A DNA stretch of 64,000 bases from Pleodorina starrii (GCA_030267565.1 BRXU01000022.1:1012001-1076000); one strand, 5' to 3'; shown: positions 48,809 through 60,600, numbered from the stretch's first letter. The notes: a model not told the origin generated them from the sequence alone. Program-made: numbers and translations.

Positions 48809-51376
48809 ATGCTGCAGCACAAAGCCTATATGAGGGCGCACGGGCTTCTGGCCGACGAGCAAGCGCGGCTGGTCTTCTCCACGCTGCGTACTCGCTACCA
48901 GAGGCTTAGGAAGGATGCTCGCGCCGCGTATAGTGTCTCCCATTTCACGTCCTTTCTGGAGGAGTGCAAGGGCGACCCCCGCGCACTGTGGCGACGGCTC
49001 AATCAGGGTTTGAAACCCGACTGCCCCATCCGCGATGTCAATAGTTGGCGCGAGTATTTCGACGCGTTATACAATGATGAGGTTAATGCGTTTAGTGCGG
49101 TGAGGGCGGACTATATTCTGAACCTTTTTAACGGGCGTCCCCTCACAGCGCCACGCAACTGGGCCGGTAACGAAGGCGTAGCTCGGAATCAGAGGGTTGT
49201 TGCGGCGGCGTCCCTGAATGCCCCGTTTTCACTGGCGGAGGTCATCGCGGCCCTTAAATCATTGGCCAACCATAAATCGCCAGGCCTTGAGCGGGCTCCG
49301 GCGGAGTGTTACAAATATGCCACCCGCAAAGTGGAGGATAAGGAAGAGCTCGTTCTTGCGCCGTACCTTTTGCGTCTGTTGGAGCATATCCGGTCCACGG
49401 GCGATTATCCCATGCAGTTTGAGGTTTCGATCGTCACCCCTCTACACAAGAAGGGCGACGCGCTCGATCCGAGCAACTATCGTGGGTTGGCTGTTGGCGG
49501 GGCCCTCTCTAAGCTATATGCGAACCTTCTTGACCGGCGGTTGAAAGCTTGGGGAGAGAGTAGCGGCGCGCGCAGTCCTTACCAGGGGGGCTTCCGGCCC
49601 AAGCGTGGCACCATCCACAACTTGTTCCTGCTACGGCACCTTACGGATCGTTGCCGCAGGGTACTCCCCAACGGTTCGAGCCAAGCACTTTTTGTTTGCC
49701 AGATCGATTTTGAGAAGGCTTTTGACCGGGTGAATAGGGACATGTTGTGGTTGCGTCTCGAGGAAAGAGGGGTCACAGGCGCGGCACTGGCGGCTCTGAA
49801 GCGCTGCTATGAGCGGGTGGAACTGCGGGTCAAGGTTAACGGCACGACGGGAGCGGCGTTCCCTTCTTCGCAAGGTGTGAAACAGGGATGCCCGATGAGC
49901 CCAACGCTGTTTGGTTTCTTCGTAGAAGGGTATGCCGACTACGTCGACGCCCTTGACGTCGCGCTCCCAGATGCCATGGCGGCCCCAGACTGCCCAGACG
50001 TCGAAGGTCGGCGAGTGCCTCTAGCCCTGTACGCGGACGACTTAAGCCTTTTCGCGGCGACAAAGCGACGTTTGATGAGCTTGCTTAGAGCTTTACGGGA
50101 GTGGTCCGAGGTGTTTGGTCTTACCGTTAATGCGAGGAAGTGTGAGCTGCTGCTCTTCCACCCCAGTGATCAGGTTAGGAGTCACTTCTACGCGATCAAC
50201 GGCCTGGTTACTATGCGCGTTTTGGAGGACGGGCTGCCGGTGGACCGGCCCATCACCTGGAAGCCGCGCGCACGTTATCTCGGGCTACATTTTGGCCCTA
50301 ATAGTTCCTTTGCGTCGTGCACGGACGAACTCTACGTCGCGGGCCAGCGGGCTATGTTTTCCCTGCTTAGCAAGTTGCGTCGACAGGGGCTATTGTTACC
50401 ATCCGTCGGAATGAAATGCTTTAATGCGCAAGTCCGTTCTGTTCTGTCTTATGGTTCGCAGTTGTGGGGTGTCGATTTGGTTTTAGCGTTGCTCGAGAGG
50501 GGTTTCCCGGCTAACGAGGCACCGCGTTCCTGTTATTTTGAGGTCGCTACTCGGGATCGCATGGTCAAGCTGCAAATCGCCTTTATGAAGCAGCTGGTCG
50601 GAGCTTCCGTCCCGCCCCTTCAATTGTTGTTTAGGGAACTAGGGCAGATGCCGCTGCAGATGTACTGGGCTGAATCTGTGTTTCGTTTTTGGAACAGTAT
50701 GGTTGAGAACACTAGCAGCATATACCACAGTGTTTTTCGTCACGAGATCCGGCTGGCATTGGAATCGGATTTGCAGGGGGACGGCTGGGGAACTAAGATC
50801 ATTCGGGCTCTGAACATCTTAAGGCATGACTGGCCGGAGGATGCGACGGCGGGTACCATCGACGCCAGGGTTAGACGGTACTCTACGTGCAAGCTCGACG
50901 TTGAGGCGCTGTTGGACACTCTTAGGGGGCGCATTAACGATGATTGGGCCAGTGACAGGTTGGCCGTCGACCCGTGCTCTTTCGTTACGGATGGCAGGAA
51001 GCCAGGCGTGAAAATGTGCCGTCACAAGCACTGGATGGGGCAGCCGAAGCAGTTTGAGGGTTACATTCCCCCGGCGCACCACCGTGCCCTTCTCCGTTTC
51101 CGGTTATGCGTATCAGACCTGGCGGTTAATAGCGAGAGTAATCGAGCCAGGGAGTTGCGTGTGTGCAAGGCGTGTCGCATTAATGGTGCCGTCGAGGACG
51201 AGAAGCACTTCCTGTTGGAGTGTTCTGCTCTCGTGTCAGCGCGGCAGAAGCTTTGGGACCTGGGTGTACCGGAGGGAGCGAGTGTTTGCGACGTCATGCA
51301 AATAGACGATCAGCGCGGTCTTGCAAAGGTTGTTTATGACATGTTTTGCTTTCGGCGCGAGCGCATCGCCGTGTAG
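48809..51376 (+). CDS. LINE reverse transcriptase (ORF2 remainder)
   Basis: Intact 855-residue frame from the ATG at 48809; the frame is open back to a stop near 48690 and includes PWWTDECATARNAM just upstream, so the ATG is internal to the original protein. Reverse transcriptase motifs are in order: VTPLHKKGDALDPSNYRG, GGFRPKRGT, the first catalytic Asp in DFEKAFDRV (about 299-307), QGVKQGCPMSP, and YADD with the two catalytic Asp (about 407-410). A thumb-like region follows, then a C-terminal zinc-knuckle-like CKAC ... EDEKHFLLEC (about 785-805). No stop or frameshift interrupts it. There are no introns, unlike every neighbouring host gene of similar size. Confidence 0.96.
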   Translation: MLQHKAYMRAHGLLADEQARLVFSTLRTRYQRLRKDARAAYSVSHFTSFLEECKGDPRALWRRLNQGLKPDCPIRDVNSWREYFDALYNDEVNAFSAVRADYILNLFNGRPLTAPRNWAGNEGVARNQRVVAAASLNAPFSLAEVIAALKSLANHKSPGLERAPAECYKYATRKVEDKEELVLAPYLLRLLEHIRSTGDYPMQFEVSIVTPLHKKGDALDPSNYRGLAVGGALSKLYANLLDRRLKAWGESSGARSPYQGGFRPKRGTIHNLFLLRHLTDRCRRVLPNGSSQALFVCQIDFEKAFDRVNRDMLWLRLEERGVTGAALAALKRCYERVELRVKVNGTTGAAFPSSQGVKQGCPMSPTLFGFFVEGYADYVDALDVALPDAMAAPDCPDVEGRRVPLALYADDLSLFAATKRRLMSLLRALREWSEVFGLTVNARKCELLLFHPSDQVRSHFYAINGLVTMRVLEDGLPVDRPITWKPRARYLGLHFGPNSSFASCTDELYVAGQRAMFSLLSKLRRQGLLLPSVGMKCFNAQVRSVLSYGSQLWGVDLVLALLERGFPANEAPRSCYFEVATRDRMVKLQIAFMKQLVGASVPPLQLLFRELGQMPLQMYWAESVFRFWNSMVENTSSIYHSVFRHEIRLALESDLQGDGWGTKIIRALNILRHDWPEDATAGTIDARVRRYSTCKLDVEALLDTLRGRINDDWASDRLAVDPCSFVTDGRKPGVKMCRHKHWMGQPKQFEGYIPPAHHRALLRFRLCVSDLAVNSESNRARELRVCKACRINGAVEDEKHFLLECSALVSARQKLWDLGVPEGASVCDVMQIDDQRGLAKVVYDMFCFRRERIAV

Positions 51377-51551
51377 AGTCGATGGAGACTCCTTCTCAGG
51401 TCATGTTGTGCTTTTGTGACGTATCTGTCTTATGTTGTCTTTATGCCCTTTCTGCTACGGTTGATTTTTCCTTACTTTTTGTTCCTTTTGCTTGACTGAG
51501 GCGGTTCATGAGCCTTCGGGTTCGTTTGAACCGTACGAGCTCACTGAAGCT

Positions 51552-51556
51552 TGTAA
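51552..51556 (+). promoter_or_regulatory. TGTAA poly(A) signal at the LINE 3' end
   Basis: TGTAA 12 bp before the element boundary, at the expected place for the poly(A) signal of the element's RNA. Confidence 0.6.
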
Positions 51557-51568
51557 CATCATCATCAT

Positions 51569-51580
51569 CTGCCGGACGTT
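51569..51580 (+). repeat. Right target-site duplication of the LINE
   Basis: CTGCCGGACGTT, identical to 48721-48732. The sequence after it (TATAATTTGC) differs from that inside the element, as expected for host flank. Confidence 0.9.
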
Positions 51581-51675
51581 TATAATTTGCTGGTTATGAT
51601 AAACGCCGCAACTCTCGAAGGTTCAAGGGCCAGATTTTACGTTCTTTCGCTCGGTTCCGGTAGAATCCCAGACAA

Positions 51676-52764
51676 ATGGCGCCCACGGACGACTTTGTAA
51701 CCTCAGACGCCTTTGGTGACTTTTTTTTCTTTGGTGAGCTCCTTCGTAGCATAGGGGCGCTCCTATCTGAAAGTCTCCGCCGCTGGGTTCCGCGGCCGTT
51801 GGGAAAGCGGCGAGCGTTTCCTGCGACTGCAGAAACCGATACACGTTCCTTGCGGATGGCTTGCTTTTGTGATAAGGCGAAATTCTACGTGAAAGATCTA
51901 ATGTCGCACAGGGACGTGTGCTTGCTGGCTCTCGAAGCCACAGCATGCGCGGCGTGGGCGCTCGGGCGCAACACCACGCCTTGCTGACGCGCCGATAATG
52001 CTCCTCCAATTGCACCTACAGGCGCGAGCAATCCATCTGGCAATCCGTCGGGGTGCCAAAGCCTACCGACCAGTCCGCACAACACAGGCATCGGCACGGT
52101 GTTCACGTTTCCAGTACGCAGCAACAAAACCACGCCCTCAAACAAGCAGCTCAGCAGCTCCCCGCCTGTGGAGGCAAGCCGTGGCCTCCCCGCGAGCACG
52201 ACCGCCGACGCGACGGCAACCCTAATGGTCCTCGCACCCAAACAGGCGGTCGAACGCGACTGCAAGCTGGGGAAAGGCGCCGACGACGTGAAGGCGAGCA
52301 GCGCAGCCTGCGCTGGCGCCAGTCCAGACGTTCCTGGAGGGGAGCGAGGGTACGGGCGCTCCACGTCATTGGACACCGCCTTCGCTCGGAGCAACCGTGA
52401 CCAAAGCACTGCCGACGGCCCTGCCCCAACCCGCGCGGACGACGGCACGAAGCCATTGTGCTCGTTCTCTGCACAGGAGAATCCGTGCCTGTACGCGCAG
52501 TACGTGGCGGCGCGCCGCAGCGGCAGCATGGGCGGCGGCAGCGGCGGCGGCGCTGGGCCCGGGGCAGCTCATCATCACCATCACCACCAGGGGTTCTGGC
52601 ACAGCACCGAGTGGTGGCGCAGCTTCAGCAGCTCCCGCCTGAACGAGATGGCGGCGGAGGAGCCCGACATGCGGTCGGCGGAGATGCGCAAGGTCCCCTA
52701 CGTTGGCGGGGCGGAGCCGATGTGCGTGTTGGTGCATGGCGAGGAGGAGCGGCGACCGCAGTGA
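51676..52764 (+). CDS. Unknown protein with a His6 run and a conserved-looking C-terminus
   Basis: I do not recognise a family. The best reading is two exons, 51676-51733 and 52022-52764: a strong donor G|GTGAGC, an acceptor CACCTACAG and matching phase give 266 residues. It starts MAPTDDFVTSDAFGDFFFFG, continues through a Ser/Thr/Pro/Asn-rich middle, and ends in a better-ordered part (NPCLYAQYVAARR, poly-Gly, six His, then GFWHSTEWWRSFSSSRLNEM and KVPYVGGAEPMCVLVHGEEE). The unspliced alternative from the same ATG stops at 51987. The LINE 3' end is only 107 bp upstream of the ATG, so the insertion hit the promoter or leader of this gene. Splicing is inferred, not proven. Confidence 0.6.
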
Positions 52765-54629
52765 GGGGCAGAGCCTTTGAGCTTGTTTTTGTACCGTAGC
52801 GTGCCCGTATCCGTGACATTGGGGGCGGTGGGAGCCTGCGGGAAGCTGGGGCGGGTTTGGGGTCGAAGTTCGTGCGGAAGGGCTTCGTCATGCCACGGAA
52901 GAACTTGTTTGTTGCATGTTGTGTGTATGCATGGCTGTGGCTGTGGTCGTCACCCTGTGGGGGACTGCTGTCCCACGTGCATCTCTTCTCCGGACGTGAA
53001 GGCGGATCGATTATGGTTTGTACTTTACCTTTGCTTGCTATCTGGGCGGCATTTTGTCAGCTGAGCTGCGGATGGAAGCGCGATGCGTTGGAGAGTTTAT
53101 GCTTGAGTTTTTGGGAAGCGGGGTGAATAACAACGACCCCCCCCACCACCACCGCCCGGGCCCCTTCGACGAGTGTGGCCTTGGAGAGCCACACACACAC
53201 ACACGCAAGGGTGCCACTTGAGCGCGTTCGTACCTTTCTCGGATATCTTATCACGTCCCAACTCCCAAGCACTCGGTCATCGTACATTTGTCGGTTTGTT
53301 TTGGCTCATTGTTTTGGCGCTTCCTAGGCATCGTGCCGATGTCTACAGCTAAAGTTAGAGCTTTGTCATCGCAGTCGCCAAGTCGACTTGCATGGTCTTG
53401 ATTCATTTGGGGGCTCAGAGCGCGAGAGGCAATCGGACAGTCGTCTCCCTGGCGTGGACGTGTCGAAAAGGTGTACGGCAAGATTGCTCCATGCCGCTGC
53501 TAGTAAATGGCCAAGTGTGTGCGTCATCGTTGTGTTTTAGGCTAGATCTCGATTCAAACTTCAGGAGCGCCCAGGGGGCCCAAGCGTAAGCGAAGGATTG
53601 CTATGCTTACAGCAGGTTTGGCACCGTAGTATAGACATACATTTGCTGTGACATATGGCTTTTGCAAGTACAGTACGGGAAGAGGGAGCGCCATGTTCAA
53701 TCAACGGTCCCCCATTTTAATCGCTTGTGCGCTGGCGTTAGTTCGCTTTTCGTTGTACACGCGTATGAGCATCGATGAAACGTGTCCTCGGTATATCACC
53801 CACGGGCAGAGACCGCATGGGTACCGCCTTGGCCGAACAGCACGTCAGGAATTGCATCTTAATTTCGTCGTGGTGACCGGGGGAGTCAACCCCTGTCAAC
53901 CCAGCCCAGCTTTGGGAGCAGCAGCACAGCAGTCCCTCCCCCGCTTTCCCAGATCCCCTTGACGGACGCATTGCAACACACTGCCCTCTGCGGCTCTGAA
54001 ATGGACTTGACTTCTCTAGGCGGCTGATACGGCTCCTGAAGTGCGACGGGTCCTCCATGCCACAAAGTAGTCAGGGGAACGGCACTGCTGCCCGGGGTCG
54101 GACCCAGGTGTCACGTGAGGATGCCATGCTTGTGTCCCGCGACAGGAAGGAAGTCTACTCAATCGGGCGCTCTGGCCTTTTGCATGGCAAATCCCCTTCA
54201 TGAGCCTCTGCAGCCTTGTCACTTGCCCGTGTGCCAGATGCACACCATACATGAGTCAAGCTTCAAGAGTTTGTGACGTTAGGCAGGTTGACAGTGCGCT
54301 GCAAGCCTGCAACCGGTAACGCTCGAAACCAACGGTCAACCGCAGCAACGATCCTTACATCCCTCTCTAGCTGGAGTGCTGGACTCGGTCCGTACTCGCC
54401 AGGGAAAGTTGCGTCAATTTTCTTATGGACGGATATGTGGCATGCCTCCCCATTGACGCCTAATTGACATCCCGCACAGGACCACCAAGCACCATTCTAG
54501 TACGTACTAGCGGCACCTACCAGAAACATCAAGCGCTTCAATTGTAAAACCTACACTGCGGCGTTGTTCAATAGACGAGTAGTTGTGAGCGGCACCCTCG
54601 TTCGGTCGGACTATACTTGCTTCGTCTAC
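52765..54629. other. Intergenic region upstream of the DEG8-like gene
   Basis: 1.87 kb without a recognisable gene. A short (CA)n run lies at 53191-53204 and composition becomes more AT-rich after 53300. It should include the 3' UTR of the His-rich gene and the DEG8-like promoter. Confidence 0.6.
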
Positions 54630-57600
54630 ATGCTTTCCTGCCGCACCTCCCGTCTACAAAGGACGCACCATAGCCAATGTAGGAATCAACGAAAATCTCT
54701 TCTTGTAAAAGCCACAAAAGACTTGGAGACGTCGACGTCGGTATGTTGGAGGCTCTGTCGTTTGATAAAGCACGCCATCAAGCCCCGCTGGCGCTGATAG
54801 GACAGGCTTCCTGCAGGAGCGGCAGTCTCATCACGTGCCTCGCCGGTCGCTCCTCTTCGGTGGGGCGGCATTCGGCGCTGTCGCGGCCCTGCTGCCCCCT
54901 CCCGCAACATCATTGACCTTGGAGGAGGTCACGCCTGCAACGGCCCCAGGCGGCCCCAGCCTCCTGCCTCCCAGGCAAGCCCGCACCCCAACCCTACGTG
55001 GTAGCACGGCCCCTGCACGCGCGCACCCTCGTCCAATAGTCGTCACTGCATCCACCACCTCACTCAAGCTCCGCACATCCCCAGTCCAGTCAGTCCAGGG
55101 GACACCCGGCCTAGCCGTACCTCACATCCCATCCCCACCTCCCGATCACTGCGTATCCCTCCCCCCGCCCCCGACAGAGAGGCGGCCATCGTGTCTCTGT
55201 TTGAGCGCAACACGTACTCCATTGCGAATGTCGTGGACATCGCCCTGCAGGTGCGCACATGCACACAAGCGCAGGTGCAGGGTGCAGGCATTGCTCATTC
55301 ATTACATGTGTGGTGGCGGTGGTGGTGGTGGTGGTGGTGGTGGAGGGGTATCCTTCCACGTGCCGGCATTATCGCTTGCTTTGTTGATTGTGTTGATGAG
55401 GGGAAGGGTTCCCGGGGCCCCTTTCGATACGGTCTAGCCCTGGACTTTTGATGTGAAGGTGCAGAGGTTCATGTGCTCCACGTGATGGCTCCACGTGGGG
55501 GTGGGGGGCGGTGCGCCGCGGCTGGGCGGCCTGGTGGGACCTCGGCCGCTGCACCACCGGGGTCTCGCTTCGACAGCCTGAGACGGAGAGGGCGACGCAC
55601 CAGGGCACCATCTCCTGCCCCCCCTCTCCCTTCCCTCCCCTCCCCTCCCTTCCCCCGTCTGCTGCAGGGCCGCGCCGCCGCCAGTCCCGAGGTGGACATC
55701 CCCGAGGGCAACGGGACGGGTGAGTACGACCACACGGCAACACACGCCACCACGCCACCACGTGATGTACCGCACGTGGTTGACCCGGGAGTTGGAGGGG
55801 CTGGGCTTGGGTTCGGTCGGCTGACAGAAGAGTACGGCCGCCGGGTGTATGTGGCAGCCGCCCCCTGGTGTCCGCACCAGCCGCTGCGGCTGTGGGGGAC
55901 AGCCTCAGCCGCCCCGCCCGCCCGCCCGCTCTTGGTGGGAGAAAAGGATGTGTATGGTTTGGGCCGTACCGTAGCGTACGGCTTCGGACTCGTGAGGTGT
56001 CCAAACTGTCCATTGGGATTGCGTCTTGCTCGGGCGACTCCGAGCAAAGCACATCGTCATGTCCTGTTCTGTCAGACAGGGGTTTGAGGGTTCCACACGT
56101 TGCGCCGCGCCGTGTCAACGCCGGTGACAGAAGCCTTCCGTGACATAACGCTTTACCCACCTCCACCTCCACCTCCAACCTCCCCGCGTCTCGCCACCAA
56201 GCCCGCACCAGCCCCGGCCGCTGACCGGTTGCCCTTCCCCATCACCACCACAGGCATCGTGTGGGACGAGCAGGGCCACGTGGTCACCAACTACCATGTC
56301 GTACTCGACTCCCTAAAGGCACTGGGCCCCGACCCCGCACCACGCAACGGCGCCGCGCCGCCCAAGGTTGCCAAGGTAAGTCCCCGCCGCCCCTGCCCCG
56401 GCCCCCGTTCCCCCTCCCCACCATCACCTCGCGTCGTGCCGCTGCACCCAGACGAACGCGGGCATATCCGGGGTTAGGGTTGCAGCTCTATTAGAATACT
56501 AGATATCATTATAATATAATCGTATTAAAATGTATTAGAATTTCGAGAAGAGTCGCCGAGGAGCGTTGAGAAGATTCTAATGTCGTACAATGCCCCGAAT
56601 CGCGGCAATGGCAGTGTTCGGGGCTCGATCCCGGGTCTTACAGAAAAATTTCGAACCATTTCTCGATTTGAGCGTGTCATCCTTGCGCAGGGGCCATGCT
56701 AATCTTCTCTGTATTGTTCCATGTTTAACAGTTGTGCCGAAGCACGCAATCATATCAAAATTAATTACATATATAATGCAAACAAAGTACGGCATTACCC
56801 GAAAAGGGACAAAGTACTTGCCGCCCAACAACCCGCCAGATCACCGACCACCAAGCACCAACCCAGCAGCCCAGATCGCACCTTTCGAACCATTTCTCGA
56901 TTTGAGCGTGTCATCCTTGCGCAGGGGCCATGCTAATCTTCTCTGTATTGTTCCATGTTTAACAGTTGTGCCGAAGCACGCAATCATATCAAAATTAATT
57001 ACATATATAATGCAAACAAAGTACGGCATTACCCGAAAAGGGACAAAGTACTTGCCGCCCAACAACCCGCCAGATCACCGACCACCAAGCACCAACCCAG
57101 CAGCCCAGATCGCACCAGGCGAACGGGGCGAGCATAACCCTCCCCCATCACCACCACCACCATACACACAGTTACACACACGCTCGCTGTTACCGTTCAC
57201 GAGCTCCGACCTATCCTCCCGGGGATGACCCCCCTCGCCAGGTGACGCTGCTGACCCCCGCCAGCGATGTGGAGCAGACCTTCGATGCGGTGTTGGTGGG
57301 CGCGGATCGAACACGGGACCTCGTGGTGCTGAAGCTGCTGGGCGCTCCGCCCTCGGCGCTGCGGCCCGTGCAGCTGGGCAGCAGCGCCGGCCTGAGGGTG
57401 GGGCAGCAGTGCCTGGCCATCGGGTGGGTCGTGGGGCAGGGGGCAGCGGGCAAGCGGGGACGAGGGAGCAGGGAAGGGGTGGAGGGAGGGAGGTAGGGAG
57501 GGAGGGGTAAGAAGAAATATTCAAGGCGGAGGGAGCGAGGGGGTGGTGGAGGTGGAGGTGGAGGGAGGTGGAGGGAGGGAGGGGAGAAGAGGAGAGAGGG

Positions 57601-60600
57601 AGAGGAGAGGCAACGACCGGCGATGCTGACTGGCAGGGCGCCGCAGCTTTCCTTGGGTGCCGCGGGCGCTATAGGTCAGTGCCGGGGCCAGTACAGCCGG
57701 CGAACCGCAGCGAAGGAAAGATGTGTGTCAGGGGCAATTGTTGGGCTTTGCTGAATTCCTGGCGTTGTTACCTCTCTTGGGCACCTTAGGGTTTCCCGCC
57801 AACCGACATTAACGCCATGACGTGGCCTCCAACCTGATGCCGCTCCCCTGGATTCTATATCCTGGATCCTGGATCCGGCCCTGCAGGAATCCGTTTGGCT
57901 TCGGACACACGCTCACGAGCGGTGGGTGGGTGGGTGGGTGGGTGGGTGGGTGGGTGTGCAGCTGGGATCCGGTGGCTCAGGGATGCAGGAACGGCTGTAA
58001 GGGCGGGGAGGAGGTAACGAAGACGAATAGGAGCGAAGGGAGGCAGGAACGCAGTCGGAGGGAGGGAGGGAGGGGGTAGAGGACAGGCCGCTGAGATCCC
58101 CAGCAGCAGGGAGGCGGCGGAGGGCCGCGGGGCGCTGCGGAACGCGATACCGATCGCCTCCCGCGCCCCGCCCACGTCAATGACGCCTCTAACAAGCGAT
58201 CCAGCAGCTGCTGCGCATGAGTGCACATGAGTGTGCAGAGACCGACGGTTTCGAACTGCACAGCAGTTGCAACTTGCAAGCATCCTCGCCGTAGGACAGG
58301 CCGCCTGCTTGCCCCACTTCTTCCTCTTCCCACCCGCTATCTCGATTGATGGCGCCCCTCAGGCGTCATCAGCGCCCTCAATCGTGACATCCGGAGCCAG
58401 CTGGGGACCACCATACCCGGAGGCATTCAGACGGGTGGGTGCGTGCCGTGAATTGTGGCGTCGGGGGGGCGGCGGGGGCGGGGCGGGATGACATGTCCTG
58501 TGTTGTTCTGTGCTGTGCTGCGCGGCGCAGTGGCGGTATGCGCGGGCACGCTTGTGGTGTTCCGTGCCGCGCTTGCGCAGGAGGGGATGAGCTCACGCGG
58601 TGCAGAAGAGAGAGGAGCTCCATTGGGGTCTGAGCTGGGGCCGGGCCGGGCCCCTGCTGTGGCTCCAGTTGGCAACTGCCAACGTGCCAAGTGCTGCCAC
58701 TTCAGTGCGGCGAAGCGGCCCTCGACGGATGCGGCCATAGAATGAAAGCAGCAGCAGCAGCAGCAGCCAGGGAGCGGTGTATGGACTGAGCGAACCGGAG
58801 TGCAGGCGGGCCGGGAAGCAGGAGGTGCAGTGCCCGGGAAGGTATTCCCGCAGGTGCATGTGCATGTGCAGGTGCAGGTGCAGGTGCAGCCCCACACACG
58901 CGGAATCGGAAGCCCGGAGCTGCGCGACGCGCGCGTCTCGGCCCTGGGCCCCGTCGCCGACCCGGTCCGCTTCGGCGACTCCGGTGCTGCGTTGCGGCCC
59001 CGCACTACCCGATTGGGGTGGGGTGGGACCGGTGGGTAGCGCCCCGCTGCGCCGGTGGTCCCCGCGGGCTGCCCCCACCGGGTAGGTCCCGGCCAACCCT
59101 GCACGGAGGAACCGGGCCAAAGACACCGTATCCGCCTCGCGAGCGGACATCAGCGCACTGCAATGCGGCACTGCAGAAGAACAGCGGGAGACTGGACGGT
59201 ACGGTACAGTGCGGTACTGGGCTCTGCGCAGCGCCCGCTGACGCGCCGCTGTGGACCGCCCCGCCCCCGGCCCCCGTCCCGGCCCCGCCCCGCCCCCGCG
59301 CTGCCCCCCCCCCACCCCCGAACAGATGCTAGCATCAATCCGGGCAACAGCGGCGGCCCGCTGCTGGACTCCTCGGGGCGGCTGATCGGTGTCAATACCG
59401 CCATCTTTACACCCACTGGCAGCTCGGCGGGAGTGGCGTTCGCCATCCCTGTCGACATGGTGCGTGAATGCCCGGGGTCGGGTCGGGTGCGGGTGGGGTG
59501 GGGTGGGTTGCGCTGGGTCGGGCTGTGGGTTGGGAGCTTGGAACGCGTCCCGGAGTCGAGTGCCGCGTGTGCACACTCCACAAGGGGACTCGTGGCCGGC
59601 AGTGGAGTGGCAGTGGCGCCTGTGGGACTCCGCCTGCCGCCCTCCGGTGCGGAACGGCGGCCGCGTGCGCGCGCACACCTGCGGGCCGCAAGTGCGTCAC
59701 CTCCCCTCCCGACCCGACCCGGCGAAGGGACCTACCTGCCCGCATGCCAGCCTGCATGCATGCCTGCGTGCCTGCCTGGTCACGGAGCCGTCCGCAGTGC
59801 CCTGTGGGGGGGCCTGCCCTGCCAGCGGCTTTGACGCTTTTATGCAATCGGTTGACCGCTCATATGCACGCAGGCCGCAGGCCGGGCACGCCTTTCGTGT
59901 TTGGACTTCCCCGCTTCTCCCCAATACATCCTGTCACCCGCCCCCCCTTCCTTCCCCGCCCGCGGTGTCATCTGTATGCCCCCTCCCATACATCATAGGT
60001 GAACAGGGTGGTCCCGCAGCTCATCCAGAATGGCAAGGTGCTTCGAGCCAGCTTGGATGCGCAGGTGCGGGCTTGGCGGGTGTCTTGGCGGGGGCGGGGC
60101 CGGGCGCCTGTGTGGGGGGCTGGGGCCGAGTTCCCATTCCGTACCCCCTGACGGTCACTCCAGGGGCGCCCCTTGGCCTCCCGCGTTTCGGCACAGCCTG
60201 CTGGTGGTGGCGGGTGGATGCGTGGCGGGGGAGGCGTCCGGGCCCCGACTGCACGGGGGCCTTCCCCGCCCAAATGCGCCCAAATTCTTCCAAATGTCGC
60301 CGTCTTTCCGCAACACAGCTGCTGCTGCTGCTGCTGGGAAAGGGCGAGGCGCGCGTCGCTCGTTGCGCCGCACGCCCACGCGGGTTCCCCCCCGCACACA
60401 CCGTGTCGAATCAGGGTATGCCAGGTCGTGTGCCATCGCGTGTCATGCCGGCTCGTTACGACGAGCTTACGAAAGGGGGGGGTAAACACTTGCACGGATC
60501 ATTGCTAGCATGTCGCCCCTGTGCCATGTACCATGTATCAGTTCCCCATGATCGCCCCCCTCCCCCTCCCTCCCCCGGGGACACAGATCGCCACGGACAG

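Larger units (their letters stand above)
48733..51568 (+). mobile_element. 5'-truncated non-LTR retrotransposon (LINE)
   Basis: 2836 bp bounded by a perfect 12-bp target duplication. It ends with TGTAACATCATCATCAT, that is, a poly(A)-type TGTAA followed by a short CAT repeat tail. It contains one long reverse transcriptase frame. The sequence in front of the reverse transcriptase is too short to hold an endonuclease, so the copy was cut short at the 5' end during insertion. The intact frame and exact duplication argue for a recent insertion. The clade (L1-, RTE- or other type) cannot be told from this alone. Confidence 0.93.
56650..57117 (+). repeat. Perfect 234-bp tandem duplication carrying U6
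   Basis: 56650-56883 and 56884-57117 appear identical base for base. The unit contains the U6 coding region, its TATA box and about 100 bp of upstream sequence, but not the T run of copy 1. Confidence 0.95.

Noticed and set aside
56600..56640. GGGGCTCGATCCCGGG resembles a tRNA T-arm
   Set aside because: No matching acceptor, D or anticodon arm could be folded around it on either strand.
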